DNA of 26,755 bases from assembly GCA_016780945.1 (NCBI GenBank), contig JADHKY010000004.1:1-26755 (forward strand), read 5' to 3'. Made by a program: the position numbers and the translations under genes. The notes under the pieces were generated by a model. It saw only the letters and a program-made list of their open reading frames with translations. It had not been told where the DNA came from and ran no database searches. Numbering within the stretch: position 1 is the stretch's first letter; each line of letters begins with the position of its first letter. Shown piece by piece: positions 8,830-15,102 of the stretch. This DNA is from Aquiluna sp. (GTDB lineage: Bacteria; Actinomycetota; Actinomycetes; Actinomycetales; Microbacteriaceae).

Positions 8830-8835
8830 TAGCCT
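8830..8835 (+). promoter_or_regulatory. -10 box for leaderless hemolysin III gene
   Basis: TAGCCT followed by six bases (TTGAAG) and ATG at 8842. The box is identical in sequence and spacing to that of the DUF4307 gene at 9833. No -35 hexamer of good match is seen at 16-18 bases upstream. Confidence 0.55.
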
Positions 8836-8841
8836 TTGAAG

Positions 8842-9558
8842 ATGCAGCAGCCTGATCCGCTACACATCCCGCTCTCGGAGCTCAAGGGTTCCCTCCACCA
8901 GGATGAGCCGAGACCGTCGTGGCGTGGCTGGATACACACCGGCGTTCTTCCCTTTGTCGTTGCCGCTGGAATTCTGCTGATCGTGTTCTCCGAGGGAGTG
9001 GTGGCCAAAGGCGCAGCTGCCATTTACTTCGCAAGTTCCATACTGCTCTTTGGCAACTCCGCTCTTTACCACCGCTTTCGCTGGCGTCCTTTTATGAAGA
9101 TGCTGCTGAAGCGGATTGACCATGCCAACATCTTCTTGCTCATCGCCGGCAGCTACACCCCAATGGCGGTCAGTGCTCTGGATAGCGACAAGGGTGTGGT
9201 GCTGCTAATTGCGGTCTGGGCGATAGCCGCCCTTGGCATTGGCTTTAGGGTCTTTTGGATTAACGCTCCGAGGTGGCTCTATGTCCCCATCTATCTGGCC
9301 ATGGGTTGGATAGCCATCTTCTATGTGGTGGACCTGTGGAATGCCAGCTGGGTAATGATGCTGCTTGTTGCAATTGGTGGACTGCTCTACACGCTAGGAG
9401 CAATCTTCTACGGAGCTAAGTGGCCGGGTAAGAACGCTCGCCACTTTGGATTTCACGAAATCTTCCACGCTCTCACGGTGGCAGCATTCTTCTGCCACTG
9501 GACAGCTGCACTAATTATTGGTCTGGACCCGGTTCCGGGTTCTCTCGCCGGGGTTTAG
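8842..9558 (+). CDS. trhA: TrhA/hemolysin III (PAQR-family) membrane protein
   Basis: Seven-transmembrane PAQR-superfamily protein, 238 aa. The family's conserved polar residues are visible: NSALYHRF (Ser-x3-His), IDHANIFLLIAGSYTP, and near the C-terminus FHEIFHA, giving the H-x3-H pair that binds zinc in related receptors. Bacterial members are annotated as hemolysin III. In Bacillus, TrhA has been tied to membrane fluidity, and whether it is truly lytic is doubtful. ATG 8842 is chosen over the in-frame TTG at 8836 because the latter lies within the gap after the -10 box. The C-terminus overlaps the convergent small membrane protein gene by 44 bases. Confidence 0.9.
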   Translation: MQQPDPLHIPLSELKGSLHQDEPRPSWRGWIHTGVLPFVVAAGILLIVFSEGVVAKGAAAIYFASSILLFGNSALYHRFRWRPFMKMLLKRIDHANIFLLIAGSYTPMAVSALDSDKGVVLLIAVWAIAALGIGFRVFWINAPRWLYVPIYLAMGWIAIFYVVDLWNASWVMMLLVAIGGLLYTLGAIFYGAKWPGKNARHFGFHEIFHALTVAAFFCHWTAALIIGLDPVPGSLAGV

Positions 9559-9808
9559 CCGGAGGCGCAGGCCTATCGGGCTTCTTTAGCTCAATGTTGC
9601 CAAGCTCCTCTTCGGCCAATTTCTCCCTGATCTCTTGGCGGTAGCGGGTCTTGCGAATTCTCCGGTTCATGTCGAAGAACAACAGCACCGCAATGGCAGC
9701 CACGATAAAAGTGACGATGAAGCCGATTGTGCCGGGAGAGTTGTAGTTGTCATCAACAATCATCGGGGTCGAATCGACCAACGCGACTAGTGCGACAAGA
9801 AAGCTCAT
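9515..9808 (-). CDS. Small single-pass membrane protein of unknown function
   Basis: 97 aa from ATG at 9808. It has a short extracytoplasmic N-terminus with a hydrophobic patch (SFLVALVALV) and an acidic/Asn stretch (IVDDNYNSPG), one strong transmembrane helix at about residues 28-46, then a basic, charged cytoplasmic tail (MNRRIRKTRYRQEIREKLAEEE) ending in a Pro-rich segment. Position between uppS/hemolysin III and DUF4307/greA corresponds to that of a small membrane protein in M. tuberculosis (Rv1083 region), which supports it being a real gene despite its 44-base convergent overlap with trhA. Upstream AGGTGG lies 13 bases from the ATG, a poor spacing. The frame is open further upstream, but that part would overlap the DUF4307 start. 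No function is proposed. Confidence 0.72.
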   Translation of the reverse strand: MSFLVALVALVDSTPMIVDDNYNSPGTIGFIVTFIVAAIAVLLFFDMNRRIRKTRYRQEIREKLAEEELGNIELKKPDRPAPPAKPRRENPEPGPDQ

Positions 9809-9838
9809 GCGACAAGTATTCCACCTAGGACGTAGCCT
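9809..9838 (+). promoter_or_regulatory. Promoter for leaderless DUF4307 gene
   Basis: TAGCCT at 9833-9838 lies six bases before ATG 9845. GCGACA at 9809-9814, an 18-base spacer away, matches four of six bases of TTGACA. There is no Shine-Dalgarno, so transcription probably starts on the A of the start codon. The region overlaps the 5' end of the divergent small membrane protein gene. Confidence 0.6.
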
Positions 9839-9844
9839 TGTTAC

Positions 9845-10240
9845 ATGCAGGACAAACAAGCCGAGATTCTGAGCGAGCGCTACGGGGTCAATAGAGCCCC
9901 AAGAAAAGGCTCCGCCAAGGTCCTGGGCTGGGTCGCCGTCATTGTCGCGACTGTCCTCGCCGGTCTCTTCGGCTATCTAAATTGGAGCCCTATTGGCACA
10001 ACCGATATAGGTTTCCGCGTGATTAGCCCCTGGCAAACAGAGGTCGACTTTGAAATCCAGATGCCTGTTGGATCTGTTGCAACCTGCGGGGTAGAGGCTC
10101 TAAACAACTCATTTACACAGGTCGGCTACGTTCTTCTAGACCTCGGACCTTTTGAGCAGTCCACAACTCGTCACACAGTAAGCATCAACACCTACCAAGA
10201 GGCGGTTACGGGCTTGGTTGATGAGTGCACTCTGAGGTAA
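9845..10240 (+). CDS. DUF4307 membrane protein
   Basis: Conserved actinobacterial protein of unknown function, 131 aa. The N-terminus is cytoplasmic (ILSERYGVNRAPRK), followed by one transmembrane helix at about residues 25-45 and an extracytoplasmic beta-rich domain of about 85 residues. That domain carries two cysteines, one in ATCGVEAL and one in DECTLR at the very end, which could form a disulphide outside the membrane. The family usually sits next to greA, as here. It appears to be leaderless. The stop codon is followed at once by a hairpin terminator. Confidence 0.85.
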   Translation: MQDKQAEILSERYGVNRAPRKGSAKVLGWVAVIVATVLAGLFGYLNWSPIGTTDIGFRVISPWQTEVDFEIQMPVGSVATCGVEALNNSFTQVGYVLLDLGPFEQSTTRHTVSINTYQEAVTGLVDECTLR

Positions 10241-10243
10241 CAT
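10214..10243 (+). promoter_or_regulatory. Possible greA promoter overlapping the DUF4307 stop
   Basis: TTGGTT (10214-10219) and TAACAT (10238-10243) are 18 bases apart. The -10 includes the TAA stop of the DUF4307 gene. Initiation near 10250 would place the hairpin at 10250-10266 at the extreme 5' end of the greA mRNA. TTGGTT also serves as the proposed -35 of the TetR gene. Confidence 0.35.
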
Positions 10244-10249
10244 TTTTCT

Positions 10250-10270
10250 AGCTCGCTACGCGAGCTTTTT
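10250..10270 (+). terminator. Intrinsic terminator between DUF4307 and greA
   Basis: Perfect 7-bp stem (AGCTCGC/GCGAGCT, 10250-10256 with 10260-10266), three-base loop TAC, then a T run to 10270. It begins nine bases after the DUF4307 stop and ends 19 bases before the greA ATG, so it may end the upstream transcript, attenuate greA, or both. Confidence 0.75.
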
Positions 10271-10289
10271 CAATTCCCGGAAGTGACAA

Positions 10290-10796
10290 ATGACCGACAA
10301 CATTCTGCTAACCCAGGCAGCCTACGATCGACTCAGGGACGAGCTCGAGCAGCTGATTTTGGTTGAGCGCGGTGAGATTGCCAAGAAGATTCAAGAGGCT
10401 CGTGAAGAAGGCGACCTCAAGGAAAACGGCGGCTATCACGCCGCCAAAGAAGAGCAGGGCAAGCTTGAGGCCCGAATCAACCGCCTTGAGGAAATGCTGT
10501 CAAACGCTGAGATTGGTTCCGCTGACAGCTCAGACGGAATTGTAAAGCAGGGTCTGCTTGTCACCTGCCTGCTAAACGGCAGCGAGACGGAGTTCTTCCT
10601 GGGCAGCCACGAGATTTTTGAGGGCACTAAGTTTGAGCAGCAGATAGAGGATGGTGACCTCGACGTCTACAGTCCTGACTCTCCAATTGGCAAGGCCATT
10701 CTGGGCAAGAAAGTCAACGAAGAGGTTGGCTACACAGCCCCAAACGGCAAAACCATCACGGTCAAGGTTGTAAAGCTTTCGAACTTTGAGTTTTAG
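10290..10796 (+). CDS. greA: Transcription elongation factor GreA
   Basis: Stimulates transcript cleavage by backtracked RNA polymerase. It has 168 aa. The N-terminal coiled coil includes the tip EEGDLKENGGYHAAK (about residues 35-50), with the acidic Asp and Glu that reach into the polymerase secondary channel. The C-terminal FKBP-like domain has SPDSPIGKAILGKKVNEEV. The mycobacterial-type length is slightly longer than the E. coli 158. ATG with GGAAG six bases upstream. Its stop codon overlaps that of the convergent ilvA (four shared bases). Confidence 0.96.
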   Translation: MTDNILLTQAAYDRLRDELEQLILVERGEIAKKIQEAREEGDLKENGGYHAAKEEQGKLEARINRLEEMLSNAEIGSADSSDGIVKQGLLVTCLLNGSETEFFLGSHEIFEGTKFEQQIEDGDLDVYSPDSPIGKAILGKKVNEEVGYTAPNGKTITVKVVKLSNFEF

Positions 10797-12028
10797 TTCT
10801 CAAAGAGTCTGGGCTTAAGTCCAGCCTTCTTTAGAGATTCGATGACCTCATCGCGATGAGCTTTACCCCTGGTCTCAACGCTTAGGTCTAGCTCTACCTC
10901 TGAGATCTCAAGGCCGTTTCCGTGACGGGTGTGGAGCACCTCAACCACGTTCGCGTGTGCAGAGGCAACTGCCTGAGCGGTTCTCACGAGCTGACCGGGG
11001 CGATCCGGAAGCATTACCGCAATGTTGGTGTAGCGGTCCGATGCGGCGAGCCCGTGACGAATCACCCTCTGAAGCAAAAGCGGATCGATGTTGCCACCGG
11101 AGAGAATCACAGCAGTCTTACCTTTGAGCTTTAGCTTCTTCGCGGCCAATGCGGCTGCGCCAACGGCACCTCCGGCCTCAACTACTAACTTGGAGCGCTC
11201 CATGACGCCAAGCATCGCCTTGGCAATCTCATCCTCGGTCACGGTGACAACCCGGTCAACATGACTCTTGATAATTTCAAATGGAACCTTGCCTGGCTTT
11301 GCGACAGCGATGCCGTCGGCGATTGTCGGGTTGATCTTGACCTCTACCGGCCTACCCGCCTTGAGCGATGCTGGATAGGCAGCTGCCTCTGAGGCCTGGA
11401 CCGCATAGACCTTGATTTTCCTACCCATTTCTTTGGCCTTCAGCTTTGCCGCCAGTGCAACACCCGCGGCAAGCCCGCCGCCACCGAGACAGACAACGAT
11501 GTTGTCAACATCCGGCATTTGCTCCATGATTTCAAGGCCGACTGTGCCCTGACCACGAACGATGTCGATGTGGTCGAAGGGCGGAATGAAAACCGCCCCG
11601 GTTTGCTCTGTGAAATCCTGAGCCGCAGCAAGCGTCTCGTCAAAGATTGCGCCCGTGAGCACCACATTCGCTCCGTAGTCAACAGTTGCTTGATACTTCG
11701 GTAGCGAGGCTCCGACCGGCATGAAGATTGTTGCCTTGATGCCAAGCAGCTTTGCGGCAAGAGCAACACCCTGGGCATGGTTGCCAGCAGAGGCCGCAAC
11801 TACTCCACGCTTTTTTTCCTCGCTGCTTAGCTGGCTCATGAGGTTATAAGCACCGCGGACCTTATAAGATCCGGTCCGCTGCAGGTTCTCGCACTTGAAG
11901 AAGACTGGACTTCCGGTTAGCTCGGTAAGCCAGTGGCTTTCGAGCATGGGGGTCTTGGTTATCTGACCGCCGACTCTCTCAGCAGCCGCATAGAACTCGT
12001 CCAGAGTTGGCAGTTTGCTTGGAGCCAT
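10793..12028 (-). CDS. ilvA: Threonine ammonia-lyase with C-terminal ACT domain
   Basis: PLP enzyme deaminating threonine to 2-oxobutyrate, the entry to isoleucine synthesis. It has 411 aa. PLP lysine is Lys56 in RTGSYKVRGAYN, and the glycine loop is CLGGGGLAAG. From about residue 335 there is one ACT regulatory domain (NIAVMLPDRPGQL through HGNGLEISEVELDL). This single-ACT ~400-residue form differs from the two-ACT E. coli IlvA (514 aa) and from the ACT-less TdcB, so the degree of isoleucine feedback control is open. ATG 12028 with GAAGG six bases upstream. TAGACT at 12063-12058 could be a -10, giving a 23-base leader. Follows htpX after 39 bases. Confidence 0.93.
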   Translation of the reverse strand: MAPSKLPTLDEFYAAAERVGGQITKTPMLESHWLTELTGSPVFFKCENLQRTGSYKVRGAYNLMSQLSSEEKKRGVVAASAGNHAQGVALAAKLLGIKATIFMPVGASLPKYQATVDYGANVVLTGAIFDETLAAAQDFTEQTGAVFIPPFDHIDIVRGQGTVGLEIMEQMPDVDNIVVCLGGGGLAAGVALAAKLKAKEMGRKIKVYAVQASEAAAYPASLKAGRPVEVKINPTIADGIAVAKPGKVPFEIIKSHVDRVVTVTEDEIAKAMLGVMERSKLVVEAGGAVGAAALAAKKLKLKGKTAVILSGGNIDPLLLQRVIRHGLAASDRYTNIAVMLPDRPGQLVRTAQAVASAHANVVEVLHTRHGNGLEISEVELDLSVETRGKAHRDEVIESLKKAGLKPRLFEN

Positions 12029-12057
12029 TTGAAACCTTCAATCAGAGAATGAGAGAA

Positions 12058-12063
12058 AGTCTA
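12058..12063 (-). promoter_or_regulatory. Possible -10 box upstream of ilvA
   Basis: TAGACT on the minus strand in the 39-base htpX-ilvA gap, inside the string CGCTAGACTTT that also occurs upstream of eno. Would give a short leader with its own Shine-Dalgarno. No clear -35. Confidence 0.4.
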
Positions 12064-12067
12064 GCGA

Positions 12068-12955
12068 TTAGAAGCCGCGACCGATTTGGGAAAGTCGCTC
12101 AACCCGCTTAGGGATGGGAGGGTGAGTGGAGAAGACCCTCTCAACTAGCCCCGGTTTTAGGGGGTCGTTGATGTACATGTGAGCCATCGCGGTGTTGGCC
12201 CGCTTCATGGGCTTGCCGAACTCCCCCAGCTTTTGAAGCGCTGAGGCAAGGCCATCCGGATAGCGGGTCATCTCCACGCCGGACGCATCGGCTAGGTACT
12301 CACGCTGCCTCGATACCGCAGCAGAGACCAGCGGACCAATAAGCCAGGCGATAATCCACCCCACAACACCTATGACAACCAAGAAGGCCATCATCTGGCC
12401 GTTGTTTCGGTTTCTATTGAAGGAGGAATACCACGCCATTCGAATTGCGATGTCTGCAAGGATGCCGATCGCCGAGACAAGTCCGAAAACTAGGGTTGAG
12501 ACCCTGATGTCGTAGTTCTTAACGTGCCCAAGCTCGTGGGCCATCACACCCTCAAGCTCATTGTTGTCCATGATTTCCAACAAACCGGTGGTTGCGGCAA
12601 CCACAGCATTTTCGGGGTTACGACCGGTGGCGAAGGCATTCGGTGCAGGGTCCTCAATGATGTAGACCTTCGGCATCGGCATGCCTTGGGAGATCGCCAG
12701 ATTCTCAACAGTGTTCCAAAGCCTTGGATTGTCCCGCTTCTCAATTTGCTTCGCACCGCTCATGGCTATCGCAAGTCGTGATGCGGCAAAGTACTGGAAG
12801 ATCGTGTAGCCAAGGACGAAGAGCACAATCAGAATCGCGCTAGATCCGTTTCCTGAGTAATACCCCCACCAAACAGCGAGAGCGGTAAGCAGCCCCACAA
12901 AGAGGCCAATTATTAGAACAGTGTTGCGCTTATTGGCAGCAATTGCCCGATACAA
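12068..12955 (-). CDS. htpX: M48 membrane zinc metalloprotease HtpX
   Basis: Membrane-bound protease taking part in quality control of membrane proteins. It has 295 aa. Two N-terminal transmembrane helices (about residues 12-32 and 38-58) precede the zinc site His140-Glu141-x2-His144 in MAHELGHVKNYD. The third ligand is Glu219 in QREYLADASG, and two more hydrophobic segments lie between (about 152-172 and 188-212). The C-terminal FSTHPPIPKRVERL is typical. TTG start at 12955 gives the standard MYRAIAANKRN N-terminus and has GGGG about seven bases upstream. It lies nine bases after the lemA stop, and the LemA-HtpX pairing is common in bacteria. Confidence 0.95.
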   Translation of the reverse strand: MYRAIAANKRNTVLIIGLFVGLLTALAVWWGYYSGNGSSAILIVLFVLGYTIFQYFAASRLAIAMSGAKQIEKRDNPRLWNTVENLAISQGMPMPKVYIIEDPAPNAFATGRNPENAVVAATTGLLEIMDNNELEGVMAHELGHVKNYDIRVSTLVFGLVSAIGILADIAIRMAWYSSFNRNRNNGQMMAFLVVIGVVGWIIAWLIGPLVSAAVSRQREYLADASGVEMTRYPDGLASALQKLGEFGKPMKRANTAMAHMYINDPLKPGLVERVFSTHPPIPKRVERLSQIGRGF

Positions 12956-12964
12956 GCCCTACCC

Positions 12965-13531
12965 CTAGAAGTTGACTGTTGGTGGCTCCTGGATGCTAGC
13001 TGCATCCTCGACCTCAAAGAACTCGCGCTCAGTGAAGCCCAAACCACCTGCAAATACGTTGTTGGGGAACTGGACAATCTTGGTGTTCAGCTCGCGAACG
13101 CCGCCGTTGAAGAAACGGCGCGAGGCCATGATTTTGTCTTCGGTGTCTGTGAGCTCACGTTGCAGCTCCAGGAAGTTTGTCGATGCCACAAGCTGGGGGT
13201 AGGCCTCCGACACAGCAAACAGGCTCTTCAGAGCTCCCTGCAACATTCCCTCGGCCTGTGCGGCCTTAGCTGGGTGCTCCAGCGACTCCGGCGAAACCGT
13301 TGCGGCCCTTGCCTTCGTGACGTTTTCAAAGACCTCACGCTCGTGTGAGGCGTAGCCTCGAACAGTCTCAATAAGGTTTGGGATTAGATCCGCTCGGCGC
13401 TTGAGCTGAACAGTGATGTCGCTCCAAGCCTCGTCGACCCTGATCTTTAGGGCAACCAGTGCGTTGTAAGTAATCCAGAGGTAGATACCGACAACGGCAG
13501 CAATGCCTAGGACAATTAGCAGAATTTCCAT
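12965..13531 (-). CDS. lemA: LemA family membrane protein
   Basis: 188 aa. An N-terminal transmembrane helix (about residues 1-22) is followed by a long helical bundle with the family motifs YNALVALKIRVDEAWSDI, KRRADLIPNLIETVRGYASHE and FLELQRELTDTEDKI. The C-terminus includes FPNNVFAGGLGF. The molecular role is not well defined; the frequent partner is HtpX, directly downstream here. ATG with strong AAAGGAG. TAGTCT at 13561-13556 may be the -10, giving a leader of about 18 bases. Confidence 0.94.
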   Translation of the reverse strand: MEILLIVLGIAAVVGIYLWITYNALVALKIRVDEAWSDITVQLKRRADLIPNLIETVRGYASHEREVFENVTKARAATVSPESLEHPAKAAQAEGMLQGALKSLFAVSEAYPQLVASTNFLELQRELTDTEDKIMASRRFFNGGVRELNTKIVQFPNNVFAGGLGFTEREFFEVEDAASIQEPPTVNF

Positions 13532-13591
13532 TTCGCTCCTTTAGGGCCGTCTATCAGACTAGGCGAAAAAGCTAAACGTTTGCTGAGCATT

Positions 13592-13667
13592 TGGTGCCCC
13601 GAGTGGGACTCGAACCCACACTGTGGCGATTTTAAGTCGCCTGCCTCTGCCATTGGGCTATCGGGGC
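13592..13667 (-). tRNA. tRNA with UAA anticodon, short variable loop (tRNA-Leu by anticodon)
   Basis: Full cloverleaf on the minus strand. The acceptor stem GCCCCGA/TCGGGGC has 7 bp (13661-13667 with 13596-13602). The D arm is short with GG in the loop. The anticodon stem is GGCGA/TCGCC, with loop CTTAAAA giving anticodon UAA. The variable loop is ACAGT (five bases), the T arm GTGGG-TTCGAGT-CCCAC, the discriminator A, and CCA is encoded (13592-13594). The anticodon reads UUA, so leucine is the formal assignment. Bacterial tRNA-Leu is normally class II with a long variable arm, which is absent here. Charging identity therefore rests on the anticodon and A73 only. It lies nine bases downstream of the ndh terminator hairpin with no obvious promoter of its own. 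Confidence 0.9.
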
Positions 13668-13695
13668 AAAACAAAAGGCCCGGGAGACCCGGGCC
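13668..13695 (-). terminator. Intrinsic terminator after ndh
   Basis: Minus-strand perfect 8-bp GC stem GGCCCGGG/CCCGGGCC (13695-13688 with 13684-13677) with loop TCT, followed by TTTTGTTTT (13676-13668). It starts 15 bases after the ndh stop and its T tract touches the 5' end of the tRNA gene. Confidence 0.85.
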
Positions 13696-13710
13696 CATTG
13701 CTAGTAAAAA

Positions 13711-15102
13711 CTACTTACCAGGCTTGGTGGCCCAGGTCTCAAAGAATAATCGTGGTGATCGAACTGCTTCGATGGTTACGAGGTCTCTTCCAAGCAGTGC
13801 GTTCCAAACCCAGCCCGCTACGACCCTAATCTTGCGCTCCCAGGTCGGCATAGCAAGGCCGTGATAGCCGCGGTGCGCAATCCAGGGCAAGAAACCGGTC
13901 ATGCCAAAGTTTCCAACCTTGATGGCTCCGACGCCAATGCCGAGCCCCGCAACAGCACCAATTGTCTTCCAGCGATACTCACGAATCTGTTCGCCCCGGA
14001 TGGTAGCGACGATGTTCTTGGCAAGAAGCTTGGCCTGGCGAACCGCGTGCTGAGCATTGGGAACGCAGTAGCCACCGACACCGCCACCGGTGAGGTCAGG
14101 AACGGCTGAGACATCACCAGCGGTCCAAGAACCCTCAATGGGCTCACCTTTGTCTAGAATCTGCAGCTTCGCATTGGCAATAATTCGGAAGCGCTCGTCA
14201 AGAGGGAAGCTCGAGTTCTTGGCAACCGGAGCCGCGGCCACACCAGCAGTCCAGATGATCAGGTTCGACTCCATGGTCTCACCCGTTGAAAGCTTGACAA
14301 CACCCTTTTCGGCCGAGAGAACCTGGGTGTTGAGGTGAACGTATCCAGCCCGACGGTTGAGGTTGTTCACGACCCAATTGGCTGTTTTTTCATTCACCTC
14401 AGGCATGATGCGGCCAATGGCCTCGATTAGGTGGAATTGGACGTCGTCAAAGTCAATCTCTGGGTAGTAGCGAAGCAGGTGGGTAGCGGCACTTCTTAGC
14501 TCGGCAAACGCCTCGATGCCGGCAAAGCCGCCGCCAACAACAATCACGGTTAGAAGCCTTTGACGAAGCTTTGAGTTCTTGGGCAGCGCAGCTGCACGTT
14601 CGAAGTTTCCGATGAGGCGGTTTCTCACTTCAACAGCTTCCTCGATGGTCTTTAGACCAATTGCCTCTTCCGCGATGCCCTTGATTGGGAAGGTTCTGGT
14701 GACCGCACCAGCCGTCATCACGATTTGGTCGTACTCGATGACCATGTCCTTGCCACCATCAACGCCGATGGTTGCCTTGCGAGTTTTGTGGTTGACCTTC
14801 TGCAGCTTGCCCGAGACCATGTTGGTTTTCTTGAGGTGCTGACGGTGAGAAACAACTACGTGCCTTGGCTCGATTGATCCCGCTGCGACCTCTGGAAGAA
14901 AAGGCTGATAGGTCATGTATGGAAGTGGGTCAACCATGGTGACCTCAGCCTCATTGCGGCCAAGCAGCTTCTCAAGCTTCCATGCGGTGTAGAAGCCTGC
15001 GTAGCCACCTCCGATGATCAGAATTCGCTGCGGTGGCTTCGGGTTAGTAACCTCTTGCACGATTGCCGGTGGAGTCTTTGACTTTGTGGTCGCGACGGTC
15101 AT
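13711..15102 (-). CDS. ndh: Type II NADH dehydrogenase (NAD(P)/FAD-dependent oxidoreductase)
   Basis: Single-subunit, non-proton-pumping NADH:quinone oxidoreductase feeding the respiratory chain. It has 463 aa. The FAD-binding Rossmann motif ILIIGGGYAGFYTAW lies near residue 28, and the NADH-binding VIVVGGGFAGIEAFAEL near residue 190. The late FAD-contact block has TAGDVSAVPD and GGYCVPNAQHAVRQ, including the quinone-site AQ pair usual for NDH-2. A C-terminal amphipathic stretch (GMTGFLPWIAHRGYHG) probably sits on the membrane. ATG 15102 overlaps the stop of the S8 protease gene (ATGA), with AGAAGG just upstream. Ends at a strong hairpin terminator. Confidence 0.93.
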   Translation of the reverse strand: MTVATTKSKTPPAIVQEVTNPKPPQRILIIGGGYAGFYTAWKLEKLLGRNEAEVTMVDPLPYMTYQPFLPEVAAGSIEPRHVVVSHRQHLKKTNMVSGKLQKVNHKTRKATIGVDGGKDMVIEYDQIVMTAGAVTRTFPIKGIAEEAIGLKTIEEAVEVRNRLIGNFERAAALPKNSKLRQRLLTVIVVGGGFAGIEAFAELRSAATHLLRYYPEIDFDDVQFHLIEAIGRIMPEVNEKTANWVVNNLNRRAGYVHLNTQVLSAEKGVVKLSTGETMESNLIIWTAGVAAAPVAKNSSFPLDERFRIIANAKLQILDKGEPIEGSWTAGDVSAVPDLTGGGVGGYCVPNAQHAVRQAKLLAKNIVATIRGEQIREYRWKTIGAVAGLGIGVGAIKVGNFGMTGFLPWIAHRGYHGLAMPTWERKIRVVAGWVWNALLGRDLVTIEAVRSPRLFFETWATKPGK

